A stretch of 64,000 nucleotides of DNA from Allobosea sp. Tri-44 (lineage in GTDB: Bacteria; Pseudomonadota; Alphaproteobacteria; Rhizobiales; Beijerinckiaceae). The DNA lies in assembly GCF_004123845.1 (NCBI RefSeq), contig NZ_NBDP01000019.1, positions 496,001 through 560,000 of the forward strand, in the 5' to 3' direction. Shown in pieces: positions 45,643-53,589 of the stretch. Within the stretch, counting starts at the first letter, position 1, and every line of letters starts with the position of its first letter. The notes under the pieces are model-generated. The model was not told the DNA's origin, made no database searches, and saw only the letters and a program-made list of their open reading frames with translations. A program made the position numbers and the translations under genes.

Positions 45643-45747
45643 TGCGGATGCTTCATAGGAAGCGCTCAGACGCTCACTGGTGCGACCCGTCGTTAACAAC
45701 GAGGCTGACTTGCTCGGTGGTGTCGAGCCAGCCAGCGAGTTCCTGGC
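45643..45747 (+). repeat. Diverged direct repeat, copy 2
   Basis: Partner of 44983-45087. Its central inverted repeat is TCGTT/AACGA where copy 1 has CGTCG/CGACG, so the potential to form a stem is kept while the bases differ. It sits after the stop of the 45130 gene. Confidence 0.8.
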
Positions 45748-45796
45748 TCAGGCTCTCTCGATCCAGGCTGCTCGCGACGAAGCCGCTCTGGAAGAA

Positions 45797-46222
45797 CTAG
45801 CGCGACAGGCGCCGTTCGAGCTCGTCGAGATCGTCCTTCAGCATGTTCGCGCTGCCGCGCATCAACACGACGACCTGCTGCGTGCAGGGTCCGCTGCCGA
45901 AGAGCTTGTATTGGACCTCCGTCTGATCACGGACCTGGATGAGCACCCGGGCCATGAACTTCCCGTCCCGCTTCATCAGAATGTTGGTGAGCCGGTGCCG
46001 GTCACTGGCAGGTGGCGTCACGTCGCAAATTGCCTGTGTCGCTGACAGAACGCCCTGAGAATGGGCGATCGACCTGATCAGATCTTCGATGGCAGCATCC
46101 TGTGCCTGGACGCTCGTAATCATCAGGGCCGCAGCGGCAGCGAGCAAGCTTCGTGTCGGAAGCTGTCGCTGGAGCGCATCACTGCCACTGCGACGAGCCG
46201 GAAGACTTCCAAGAAGAAGCAT
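45797..46222 (-). CDS. Exported hypothetical protein
   Basis: A 141-residue frame with an internal signal-like segment (LPTRSLLAAAAALMITSVQA, likely cleavage before QDAAIEDL). If that is the signal, the real start is one of the codons shortly before residue 20. The mature part has one Cys pair (AICDVTPP, GSGPCTQQ) and an acidic helical end. No family recognised. It would be periplasmic. Confidence 0.6.
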   Translation of the reverse strand: MLLLGSLPARRSGSDALQRQLPTRSLLAAAAALMITSVQAQDAAIEDLIRSIAHSQGVLSATQAICDVTPPASDRHRLTNILMKRDGKFMARVLIQVRDQTEVQYKLFGSGPCTQQVVVLMRGSANMLKDDLDELERRLSR

Positions 46223-46346
46223 GATGTCTCCGTGCGCACTGCCATCGAAATAGCCGCACGAAAGGGAACCCCTCCGTCATAGCGCGACACTCACAGCCGG
46301 TGCGTCGCTAACCCTCTGGGATCTCGAGGCTCAGCTCAGCCGGTCA

Positions 46347-46433
46347 ACAGAAATCCCCGCCCGGACAAAAGGGTTCCTTTCTGTCAAGGCGGGGACGGGT
46401 ATCATCGCATTGATTTTGAACCGGAATTTCTGT
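46347..46433. promoter_or_regulatory. Possible resolvase binding sites (res-like)
   Basis: Three copies of TTTCTGT occur upstream of the resolvase gene: on the minus strand at 46347-46353 and on the plus strand at 46378-46384 and 46427-46433. Resolvases of this family usually bind three sites next to their own gene. No full 28-bp res consensus was identified, so this is tentative. Confidence 0.35.
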
Positions 46434-46444
46434 GACAGGCTTTG

Positions 46445-47002
46445 ATGCGACGGATTGGATACGCGCGGGTCTCGACTTACGAGCAGAATCTCGATCTCCA
46501 GCTCACCGCGCTGCGGGATGCTGGGTGCAGAGAGATATTCACCGACCAGGGCATCTCCGGGGCATCGTTTGATCGACCTGGGCTCTCAGACCTTCTCGCT
46601 GCCCTCAAGCCGTCCGACATGCTGGTCGTCTGGCGGCTCGACCGCCTAGGACGGTCGCTGGTTGAGCTCGTGCGTCTCGTCAGTCAGCTCGGAGAGCGGC
46701 AGGTCGAGTTCCGCTCGCTAAACGAAGCCATCGATACATCGTCGCCGGGAGGACGCCTCCTATTTCATCTGCTGGCTGCCATGGCGGAGTTCGAGCGCTC
46801 TCTCATCAGCGAACGAACCCGAGCGGGCATGGCTGCGGCCCAGGCGCGCGGAAAGCACATCGGCCGCCAGCCAGCGCTGAACATCGAGCAGCGCCGGGCA
46901 GCTCGCTTCGAAATTGAGAAGCCCGGAGCGGACCTGGCAGCAATAGCCAACCGATATGGTGTCCATCCTCGAACGCTCCGGCGCGTCGTCAAGCAGTGTT
47001 GA
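46445..47002 (+). CDS. Small serine recombinase (resolvase/invertase family)
   Basis: A 185-residue protein with the catalytic Ser10 in IGYARVSTYEQN, Arg residues in VVWRLDRLGRSL, the EFERSLISERTRAGM helix that leads into the DNA, and a C-terminal HTH (LAAIANRYGVHPRTLRRVVK). It is of the Tn3 resolvase/Hin type. Inside an island with other recombinases it may resolve cointegrates or invert a segment. The ATG at 46445 is preferred over a TTG three bases earlier. Confidence 0.92.
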   Translation: MRRIGYARVSTYEQNLDLQLTALRDAGCREIFTDQGISGASFDRPGLSDLLAALKPSDMLVVWRLDRLGRSLVELVRLVSQLGERQVEFRSLNEAIDTSSPGGRLLFHLLAAMAEFERSLISERTRAGMAAAQARGKHIGRQPALNIEQRRAARFEIEKPGADLAAIANRYGVHPRTLRRVVKQC

Positions 47003-47017
47003 AGGTCATGCGTTGCG

Positions 47018-47335
47018 CTACATCTGGCTAGAGTCCTGCATCGCAGCGGTAATCGTGATCCGAGGCTTCGGCAGCACGCCACCCTCGGCCCTGAACCTGT
47101 CCAGCCATTCGCGCGGCGTCATGCTCTTGGGCCGGGGATAGATCGGCGTGGGAGGAGACAGCTCCACCTCGAGATGACGAAGGTCTTCGGTTATATGGCG
47201 CCGGATCTTCGTCGCGAGCTCAAGCAACTCGACGGCTTGTTCAGATGCGTGCGCCTCCTTGATCATGGAGGCGATCTCCATGTCGAGCTGCTGCAGGTGC
47301 GAGGGATACTCAAACTCGGGGAAGATGATGGCCAT
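47018..47335 (-). CDS. Hypothetical protein
   Basis: A 105-residue soluble protein. The N-terminal half is a charged helix (LQQLDMEIASMIKEAHASEQ, VELLELATKIRRHITEDLRH) and the C-terminal half has PRPKSMTPREWLDRFRAEGG. The frame converges with the resolvase gene. No family recognised. Confidence 0.6.
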   Translation of the reverse strand: MAIIFPEFEYPSHLQQLDMEIASMIKEAHASEQAVELLELATKIRRHITEDLRHLEVELSPPTPIYPRPKSMTPREWLDRFRAEGGVLPKPRITITAAMQDSSQM

Positions 47336-47494
47336 TGTGAAGGAGCTCGCTTTCGGTCAGCCACGTGCTGATGATTCAGTTATAGCGAGGAGCCGGACGG
47401 ACTGCGGTCGATCGTGAGCGCGATCGACGAGCGACAGCTAGACGCTGTCGGCCGGTAGCTGTAGCTGCGGCCAGCACCTGGAAAGACAGCCGCG

Positions 47495-47971
47495 ATGCCG
47501 AAGCCTCAGAAGCGCGACAACACTTACTATCTCGACAGGCTGAAGCGCGATCACCCGAAGATCCACGCGGACTACCTCGCCGGCAAGTTCTTGTCCGCTC
47601 TGCAGGCGTTTGAGGCTGCGGGACTTAAGAAGCGTCGGTCTCGGCTGCAGGAGCTCAAGAGCGCTTGGCAGGCTGCGTCCTCTGCTGAGAAGGTAGAATT
47701 TCTACGCTGGTTGAAGATCGCGGCCGGAACTCCGACGGTCGCCACATCGTCTCCTCCGATAGCTATCGACGGCCTGCTGCAGCCTTGGGCAAAAGCGCGC
47801 ATCCGGGAGATCGTGAAAGCGAAATGCCTCACGTCTGCCGACCTGATGCAGGAGTTGGGCTTCGAGCGGCACGATACCTCGCTCTTTCGAGCGCTAGCGA
47901 GAGAGAATCGGATCACCCCGGACCTGGTGATCGCGCTCGATAAGTGGCTTGTCGTTCACGCTGGCCTATGA
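47495..47971 (+). CDS. Hypothetical protein
   Basis: A 158-residue protein that is basic and helical in its first half (RDNTYYLDRLKRDHPKIHAD, AAGLKKRRSRLQELKSAWQA) and has an HTH-like end (LTSADLMQELGFERHDTSLF). This suits a small DNA-binding protein. I recall similar proteins on alphaproteobacterial plasmids and islands, without an assigned function. It overlaps the next gene, on the other strand, by six bases. Confidence 0.65.
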   Translation: MPKPQKRDNTYYLDRLKRDHPKIHADYLAGKFLSALQAFEAAGLKKRRSRLQELKSAWQAASSAEKVEFLRWLKIAAGTPTVATSSPPIAIDGLLQPWAKARIREIVKAKCLTSADLMQELGFERHDTSLFRALARENRITPDLVIALDKWLVVHAGL

Positions 47972-48496
47972 GGCGCCAGCTCCCGCCGACCGAACCTTCT
48001 GGAGCGCCTGCAGCTGGTCCCACCGCTTCTGCCGCTCGGCGGATGCCTCGCGCGCCCGACGCTTCTCGCGGCGGAATTGGTCGACGCTGATGCCGCGAGC
48101 ATCAGCCTGCTCGGCTTCTCTCACGAGAAAGCGGGCCTGCCGCTGATTGGTTTTGTCCCTCTTGATGGCCGTCCCAACGTAGAAGCGCGCGAGGCCCAAC
48201 ATTTTGCGACGGCTCTCGAACTTTTGGATCTGATCCAGCTTGGCATCCGGCGCGGGCCGATCAAGATGGGGAAATTTCTGTTTGTTCTCCCGCTCCCACT
48301 GAGCAAGCCCCCAGACGGTGTGCCGGAGGCTCAGCTTCAGCAACTCGTCGAGGAACTCTTCCAGTTCCGGCGATATCCGAATGGGCGGCTTCTTCTTCCT
48401 GGCACGCTCACGCTGCTTCCGGGACGTCGCCTGCCGGCGTTTATGAGCGGCCTTCTCTTCAGGCGAGAGATGCTTCAAGGACAGGCGCTTGGCCAT
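47966..48496 (-). CDS. Hypothetical basic coiled-coil protein
   Basis: A 176-residue, strongly basic protein: the N-terminus is KHLSPEEKAAHKRRQATSRK and the C-terminal half is mostly charged helix (RREKRRAREASAERQKRWDQ). The central part contains PELEEFLDELLKLSLRHTVW. No membrane segment. It could bind nucleic acid. No family recognised. Confidence 0.6.
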   Translation of the reverse strand: MAKRLSLKHLSPEEKAAHKRRQATSRKQRERARKKKPPIRISPELEEFLDELLKLSLRHTVWGLAQWERENKQKFPHLDRPAPDAKLDQIQKFESRRKMLGLARFYVGTAIKRDKTNQRQARFLVREAEQADARGISVDQFRREKRRAREASAERQKRWDQLQALQKVRSAGAGAS

Positions 48497-48586
48497 GACT
48501 TTCTCCGGAGACCGAGTTGTATGCGTTACTTATAGCGGCCGGAGAGTTGGACTGCAGAAACTTCCTGGGAAGGGCAGCGAGACATT

Positions 48587-48678
48587 TAAGCGTGACAGAG
48601 ATTGCGTTGTAGCTTCTAATTAGATTCTCTTCTTCAAAGAGTATAATAATAGACTGAACGCTGTTCTGGTCACGCTTA
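48587..48678. repeat. 10-bp inverted repeat around an AT-rich core
   Basis: TAAGCGTGAC at 48587-48596 and its exact complement GTCACGCTTA at 48669-48678 enclose 72 AT-rich bases with an internal TCTCTT/AAAGAG-like pairing. It might be a miniature mobile element, a large hairpin or a regulator site. No target-site duplication was recognised. Confidence 0.4.
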
Positions 48679-49382
48679 TATGGATGCCCCGGCAACTCGG
48701 GCGCTATGCGCCCTCGCATGCGCGGCCTCCGGCCTTGCGCGCGCCTTCGGCGCGGCCGCAAGTCTTCTCGTCGCCGGTGAGGGGGCAGGGCTCCCGGCGT
48801 CGGTGAAGTTCCTCCGGTTTGAAGCACAGCTGCGGACCTGGGAGGATAGGACGGGGAAGTGCGCCCGAGCAGGGAAGGCACTCCCATCAGCTCACTTGAA
48901 TTTCTCTAGGACTTCGACATCGCTCCGGTGCGTCGGCGATGTCGTGCTCGCACTGTGAGAGGAGGATGGGCGGCACCGGCGCTCGCCCGACAGAATGATC
49001 TCGGCGCTTCCAGACCTATCATCTCCAACCGCTCTGGCTGACAGCGCAATCTGACCGGCAGTCGGACATCGATCGCGGTGGTGGCTCAACCCGAGTTCCC
49101 AGCGTGTAGTCGTGGCGCTGGCGCTCGGCGTTGGCGATCGGGTCTGCCGTCCCGCTGAGCTGCTCGGATATGTTTCCGGACTCGACCTGATCAAGCTTCT
49201 TGCTGCGCGTCGACCAGGAGCTCGGTGAGCTAAGTCCACTGCTTTGGGTGCTATCGGTGGGCGTCTGTCGCTGCGCTCGATCCCTGTGAGCTCCTGAAGC
49301 CGCTCACTTTCATTGGCTCGATCCGTCGCAAGTTGACACTTTTGGGAAAAAGCCGATTTCGGGTCGGATCTGTCAACTTTAT

Positions 49383-49540
49383 GTAAACCCTCGGGTAACG
49401 TTGGGGGCATTTTTCGGTGTTTTGATAGCGTTTCAGGTTGCGCCATGACAACCTTCTGGACGTCGGGGAATGCCTATTTTCGGTGTTTTTCAGGGTCGAG
49501 GTTGACGGATGCAACCTGGGTGTAAACGTTCGGCAACCTG
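49383..49540. repeat. Cluster of short repeats downstream of the integrase gene
   Basis: GTAAAC occurs at 49383-49388 and 49522-49527; TTTTCGGTGTTTT at 49411-49423 and 49477-49489; and GGTTG-n-CAACC pairs lie near 49437-49453 and 49501-49515. The roughly symmetrical order is reminiscent of integrase arm sites or plasmid iterons. It lies about 180 bases beyond the 3' end of the integrase gene. Confidence 0.5.
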
Positions 49541-49717
49541 GCTCACCCCATTCTTGCTAAATGGGGAGGCGCTGCTCCGGGCGAATTCCCAGATGCCGAT
49601 CAAGCGGCGCTGGTGCTGATGGACAACCGCTCAGACGGCAAATTCGGGCGAATCGTCGTCACGCGCAAGCTCGACCTAAAGTCCGGCTCGGTCATGCGCC
49701 GAGCGTTCTCAACCCCA

Positions 49718-50713
49718 TTACCCCAGTCGGCTGACGAGATCGGTCGCTCGGAGGTGAGCGTAGCGGCTGAGCATGCGCAGCTCTTTGTGTCCGGAGATCG
49801 TAGATACCTCTACAACGTTTAGCCCTTTCTCGAACAAGCGTGAGACGGCTTCGTGGCGCAGGTCGTGGAAGTGCAAAGCGGTGATGCCCGCGCGGCCACA
49901 CAGATGGCCCCAGGCTTGAACGACCGCGCTCTCGCTGGTTGGCAGCGCTCGACCTGCTGAAGGGCTTCCTTGGCCCTCCCAGAGTCCCTGGAGCACGGCG
50001 CGCGCTCGCGACGACAGAGGGACGTCACGGGACTCGCCGTTCTTGGTCATCGGTAGGTGCGCGATCTGCGTCTCCAGGTCGACGTGCTGCCAGTCGAGCG
50101 ATAGCAGCTCGCCGCGCCGCATGCCGGTTTCGATCGCGAGCACGATGAGGTCGCGCATATAGAGATTTCTACCGCTATCGGCAGCAGAGAGCAGCCGCTG
50201 CTCCTCGTCGTCGCGCAGCCGGCGATTGCGCCCTCGAGGCGGGCTCGGACGGCGCACGAGCTTGCAAGGGTTCCGGTGCAGATAGATGTCCCAATCACGC
50301 ATCGCGGTGTCGATCGCATGGCTGATCGTGTTGAGCTCGCGGATCACTGTCGATGGCGACACAGTCCGAAGCCGTTCGTCGCGATACGTGGCGAGATCCG
50401 AGGTCGACAGCAGCGCCAACGTCCGGTGACAGAGCGGACGACGCAGCAGCGCCTTGATCCGCGAGATCTCGGTGTGGGCGCTGCGCTTCCTGGGCGATAT
50501 TTCGACCACGTAGCGCTCAAGGATCGACCGTAGAGTCGTAGATTCAGCTACGCGCGTATCCGGCAGCATTCCGCAGCGATCGAGCTCGGACTCCAGTGAC
50601 CGCGCCCACTTCTCGGCGTCGGCCTTCTGGTCGAAGCTCTTGGCACGAGGCGCCATGCCGCGCCGTCGCACTTGTGCCTGCCATCTGCCCCGGAGTTTCC
50701 GGATAGTCGCCAT
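49718..50713 (-). CDS. Tyrosine-type site-specific integrase
   Basis: A 331-residue integrase with the full catalytic set: Arg199 in TGMRRGEL, Lys224 in MTKNGES, His283-x-x-Arg286 in HFHDLRHEA, His309 in SGHKELR and the nucleophile Tyr318 in LSRYAH. The N-terminal part has an arm-binding segment (IRKLRGRWQAQVRRRGMAPR) and a SAM-like core-binding domain. It starts 195 bases from a diverged tRNA-Arg-like site at 50908-50948, the arrangement expected of an element whose integrase sits at its att end. It is the best candidate for integration into tRNA-Arg. Confidence 0.93.
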   Translation of the reverse strand: MATIRKLRGRWQAQVRRRGMAPRAKSFDQKADAEKWARSLESELDRCGMLPDTRVAESTTLRSILERYVVEISPRKRSAHTEISRIKALLRRPLCHRTLALLSTSDLATYRDERLRTVSPSTVIRELNTISHAIDTAMRDWDIYLHRNPCKLVRRPSPPRGRNRRLRDDEEQRLLSAADSGRNLYMRDLIVLAIETGMRRGELLSLDWQHVDLETQIAHLPMTKNGESRDVPLSSRARAVLQGLWEGQGSPSAGRALPTSESAVVQAWGHLCGRAGITALHFHDLRHEAVSRLFEKGLNVVEVSTISGHKELRMLSRYAHLRATDLVSRLG

Positions 50714-50907
50714 TGCGGATCAGTCCTGTTCGTCCAATGACTACAGGACGCCCAGGCAGTCCCGCCAAGGAGGTTTCCGGAGCGGGGCAAGGAATTCCGA
50801 GCTGGATGTGGCCCTGGTGTGCCGATCGCCGGTCGGGGAGCTCGACCGGGTATCAGGATACCTGGTTCATCAAAGGGTTCCGAAGATCCCGCTCTCCGCC
50901 TGGATCC

Positions 50908-50948
50908 GCCTTCGGTAGGCAGTGCTCTTAGATCAGCGCTACGGGCGC
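50908..50948 (-). repeat. Third, diverged tRNA-Arg-like attachment site inside the island
   Basis: Read on the minus strand, this is GCGCCCGTAGC, then a diverged D-arm, then the anticodon stem-loop with the anticodon CCG kept and GAAGGC after it. Against the tRNA it has 11 of 11 matches at the 5' end and 16 of 20 at the anticodon end, with a one-base deletion between. It has the same orientation as both outer sites. The stop codon of the RloC-like gene lies within it. Confidence 0.7.
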
Positions 50949-53335
50949 CGAGTGAACGCCAGCGTTCGCTGCGAAAACCGAACCAGCTCTTGATCATTTA
51001 TGATCTCCACCTGCCAGGCAGGGTTGGAGTCATGGTGAAACCGGTTCCCAAACACTCGAAGGTCGTCGAGCTCGTTGATGTCGGCCTGAGTGAGTATCTC
51101 ATTAGGACCGCCCAAGTCCGTGCGACACCGGCCGATAAAGCCTCCAAGCATTGTTCCTGGCGGAAAGTGCGCTGGATATGCAACCCGTAAGAAAGCTTCG
51201 AGAATGGGGCGTATAGCTGTCGCGACCTCGCGCTCCTGCGCAGGGTTGTTGGCTCTCAAATAAGCCGAAATGACTTCATGGCGCTTATCGTGAACCGTTA
51301 TGGAGTCTTGCCTGATATCCCATGGGGCGAGAGTTGAGCCTTGTCCATCGCGGGCAATTCGAATCGCGACAGGAGAATGCCGATCTGACGCATCCGACAG
51401 TTGGCACAGAAATGCTTTAGAATGCGATAAAATAATTACTTGGCCAACGCGGTCGACAAGGCGATTTAATTCTTGAATGGTAGCCAGTGATCGATGTTCA
51501 TCAAGGCTAGTCATAGGATCATCGATAATAACAATTTTGTTAGCAATGCCAGGGTCGCTTTCGAGCGCCGAAAAGAAAAACGCAAGAGCTAATGTATTTC
51601 TATCTCCCGCGCTCAAGGTGTTCCTAAAGCTAGGCGCGCCAGCATTTGCGCCCAATCCAACGGGGATGTTATTTATAACAACATTGTAATTTGCAGAAGA
51701 TCCGGCTCGATTATTGACAGGCGACACGGCACCAAGGCGGAATCCCGCATTAAACCTAATCAAATGTGCGTTGATGGACGCTTCGTAGGCTGGAAATACA
51801 TTTTGGCGATACTGATCCAGCGCTTGCCTCGCTTGATCGCGTTGCCCTTCTGTCACTGCCTTCGCCGACTTCTCCGTCAGATAGACCTCGCACAGTAACG
51901 AGATCTCCTGCGAGTGCCGTGCATCAATTGCCTTCAACCTGGCGAGATCAGCGGCGAGAGCGTCAACGTTTGCGGCGGCAGCCTGCTCCTTCGCAAGAGC
52001 GATCTGAGGGTTAGCGCCCATAGTGGCTTCGACAGAAGCATTGAATGCCTGGCGCTCTCGCTCGTAGGTCTCGAGCGCTAAAGTGACATCGGGGGGCAAC
52101 ACAAGCGGGTCGAGAGGGGCGCCTTGCTTCCTGGCTAGCAATTGTAAGACCGCGTCCCTCGCAGCGCGCCATGCACGCGCAATGGCGGCGGTATCAAGCT
52201 GAAGCCCTGGCAGACGTATAAATTGACGCCAGAACTGCCGCCGCTCCTCCAGAATGCGCACATTCCGCTCGAACGCTGCTGGAATTTCGCCGGCGTGGGC
52301 GGCATTGATGCCTTCGCGCTGTGCGGCCAGTGCCTGCCGCAGCAGAGCATACGCCTCACTAAAAAAGGCGCGATAATGATCAATCACCGGCGATGCGACG
52401 AGGCCTTGTTCGCAGAATGGGCATATCTCCTGATCGTGACCTTGCGAAGCCGGCCCGATTCTTGAGATGCCGTCGGCAATCCAGCTCTCTCCGCCGCGTC
52501 CCAGCTTCGCTAGATGACTCTGGACGTGTGCGGCTGCTGCCTGCTCGAGCTCGGGCAAGCCCTGTCGCAAAAGAGCGCTAATAGCGGCGACATCGAAGCT
52601 CGGGAGGCTCACAGCCTCGAATTCTAGGCCGTTCTGAATCTCGTGTCCCGCGCGAGCAGCGGCCAAGCGTCGCTCGGCGTCGGAGATCAGTTCCGGCAAT
52701 CCAGGGAGTAGCTCAAGGGCGGAGAAGGCATCGACGCTCAGCACACCTCTTATAGCCGGCGGGATCGCATCGCCCTTTGCACGAAGCTCCTGATTATGAG
52801 CCTCGATGCGATCCACATGGCTCTGTAGCGCCGAATTAAGGGCAACTCCCTGTGCCCCCAAAATCAGCTCGTGCAAATTCTGACGATGTTGGGCGCCGAT
52901 CTCGATCCCAGAACATACATTCTGCGCAACAAAGACATCGTCGAAGATGGCAAGCTGCGATAGTGGAGCAGACCATCTGCCTTGCTGAAACACATGGGCG
53001 ACCCCGGCTGCCAAAATGACGATCTGCGCTGGATCTTGAGTCCCTAGTCGTTGTCTTTCGACAACCATTACGGCGTCATTAGTCTGAAGAGAGCGCAGCA
53101 ACGAAGCTAGCGTCGTTTTTCCGCGACCGTTCTCTGCGTAAATCAAGTTCAGCTTCGCTAAGGGTAACTGTGCACCTGCTGTAACATTCTCGAATTGTCC
53201 AATATTTCGCAGATGCCGAAATTGCTCGATCACGTGCTTCCCCCGGGTGTTTTTTCTCGCTGAACCATCCAATTTTCGCGGATCACCGGCAAGCGCAAAG
53301 CGCAGAGGCCAGTCCGGATCCTCATGGCGGCTCAT
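50939..53335 (-). CDS. RloC/PrrC-like AAA (ABC-type) ATPase, possible anticodon nuclease
   Basis: A 798-residue protein with an ABC/SMC-type ATPase split by a long insert: Walker A AENGRGKTTL at residues 67-76, signature NTLSAGDRNTLALAF, Walker B KIVIIDDPMTSLD and switch ILSHSKAF. The insert is helical with a CPFC zinc-hook-like pair (Cys305, Cys308). After the ATPase, Arg709-x3-Glu713 (RPILE) and His767/His768 (NRFHHD) recall the Arg-Glu-His set of the anticodon nucleases PrrC and RloC. Such enzymes guard restriction systems by cutting tRNA. The ATG at 53335 overlaps an upstream small frame; a GTG at 53233 has a better ribosome site. The last codons and stop fall in a tRNA-like att site. Confidence 0.8.
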   Translation of the reverse strand: MSRHEDPDWPLRFALAGDPRKLDGSARKNTRGKHVIEQFRHLRNIGQFENVTAGAQLPLAKLNLIYAENGRGKTTLASLLRSLQTNDAVMVVERQRLGTQDPAQIVILAAGVAHVFQQGRWSAPLSQLAIFDDVFVAQNVCSGIEIGAQHRQNLHELILGAQGVALNSALQSHVDRIEAHNQELRAKGDAIPPAIRGVLSVDAFSALELLPGLPELISDAERRLAAARAGHEIQNGLEFEAVSLPSFDVAAISALLRQGLPELEQAAAAHVQSHLAKLGRGGESWIADGISRIGPASQGHDQEICPFCEQGLVASPVIDHYRAFFSEAYALLRQALAAQREGINAAHAGEIPAAFERNVRILEERRQFWRQFIRLPGLQLDTAAIARAWRAARDAVLQLLARKQGAPLDPLVLPPDVTLALETYERERQAFNASVEATMGANPQIALAKEQAAAANVDALAADLARLKAIDARHSQEISLLCEVYLTEKSAKAVTEGQRDQARQALDQYRQNVFPAYEASINAHLIRFNAGFRLGAVSPVNNRAGSSANYNVVINNIPVGLGANAGAPSFRNTLSAGDRNTLALAFFFSALESDPGIANKIVIIDDPMTSLDEHRSLATIQELNRLVDRVGQVIILSHSKAFLCQLSDASDRHSPVAIRIARDGQGSTLAPWDIRQDSITVHDKRHEVISAYLRANNPAQEREVATAIRPILEAFLRVAYPAHFPPGTMLGGFIGRCRTDLGGPNEILTQADINELDDLRVFGNRFHHDSNPAWQVEIINDQELVRFSQRTLAFTRRP

Positions 53336-53589
53336 TTGCTCTGGAAACCAGCCCAGTCGGTTACCCCGTGGACAATGGGACGGTCGCTGAGGACGTCATC
53401 ACGATCGAAAGAGCGCGGAAATGCCGAGTATAATGACGTGGCAGCGACGCGGAAAGGCCAGTTAATCCCGCCTGGCTTAACACGGGCAATCATCTTTCGC
53501 TTAGCAAGTGCCGATTGCATTCGAACTCCGGCCGGTCGCGAGCACCAAAGCGTTAGCCCCAATACTCGCGTGCGGCGCAGATCAATCAA
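53332..53589 (-). CDS. Possible small coupled gene, unknown
   Basis: An 85-codon frame starting at a TTG that overlaps the RepB-like stop by four bases, and ending with a TGA that overlaps the ATG at 53335. This double overlap repeats the pattern of the neighbouring genes and is the only support. The sequence (GINWPFRVAATSLYSAFPRS, DRDDVLSDRPIVHGVTDWAG) has no recognised family. It may be spurious. Confidence 0.3.
   Translation of the reverse strand: MIDLRRTRVLGLTLWCSRPAGVRMQSALAKRKMIARVKPGGINWPFRVAATSLYSAFPRSFDRDDVLSDRPIVHGVTDWAGFQSK

Larger units (their letters stand above)
48497..49717. other. 1.2-kb region without a confident gene
   Basis: Several frames cross this stretch, but none has family features. 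The reverse frame 48892-49446 is Ser/Arg/Pro-rich without pattern. Close to the integrase end, a forward frame reads AKWGGAAPGEFPDADQAALV and LMDNRSDGKFGRIVVTRKLD before running antisense into the integrase; it may be the remnant of a gene cut by insertion. The region also holds the two repeat structures listed separately. Confidence 0.45.

Noticed and set aside
44983-45747. Interpretation of the paired repeats as integron attC sites
   Set aside because: The expected core-site consensus was not found at the ends and there is no integron integrase in the window.
48892-49446. Reverse 184-codon frame upstream of the integrase end
   Set aside because: Ser/Arg/Pro-rich low-information sequence crossing a cluster of short repeats; no start signal.
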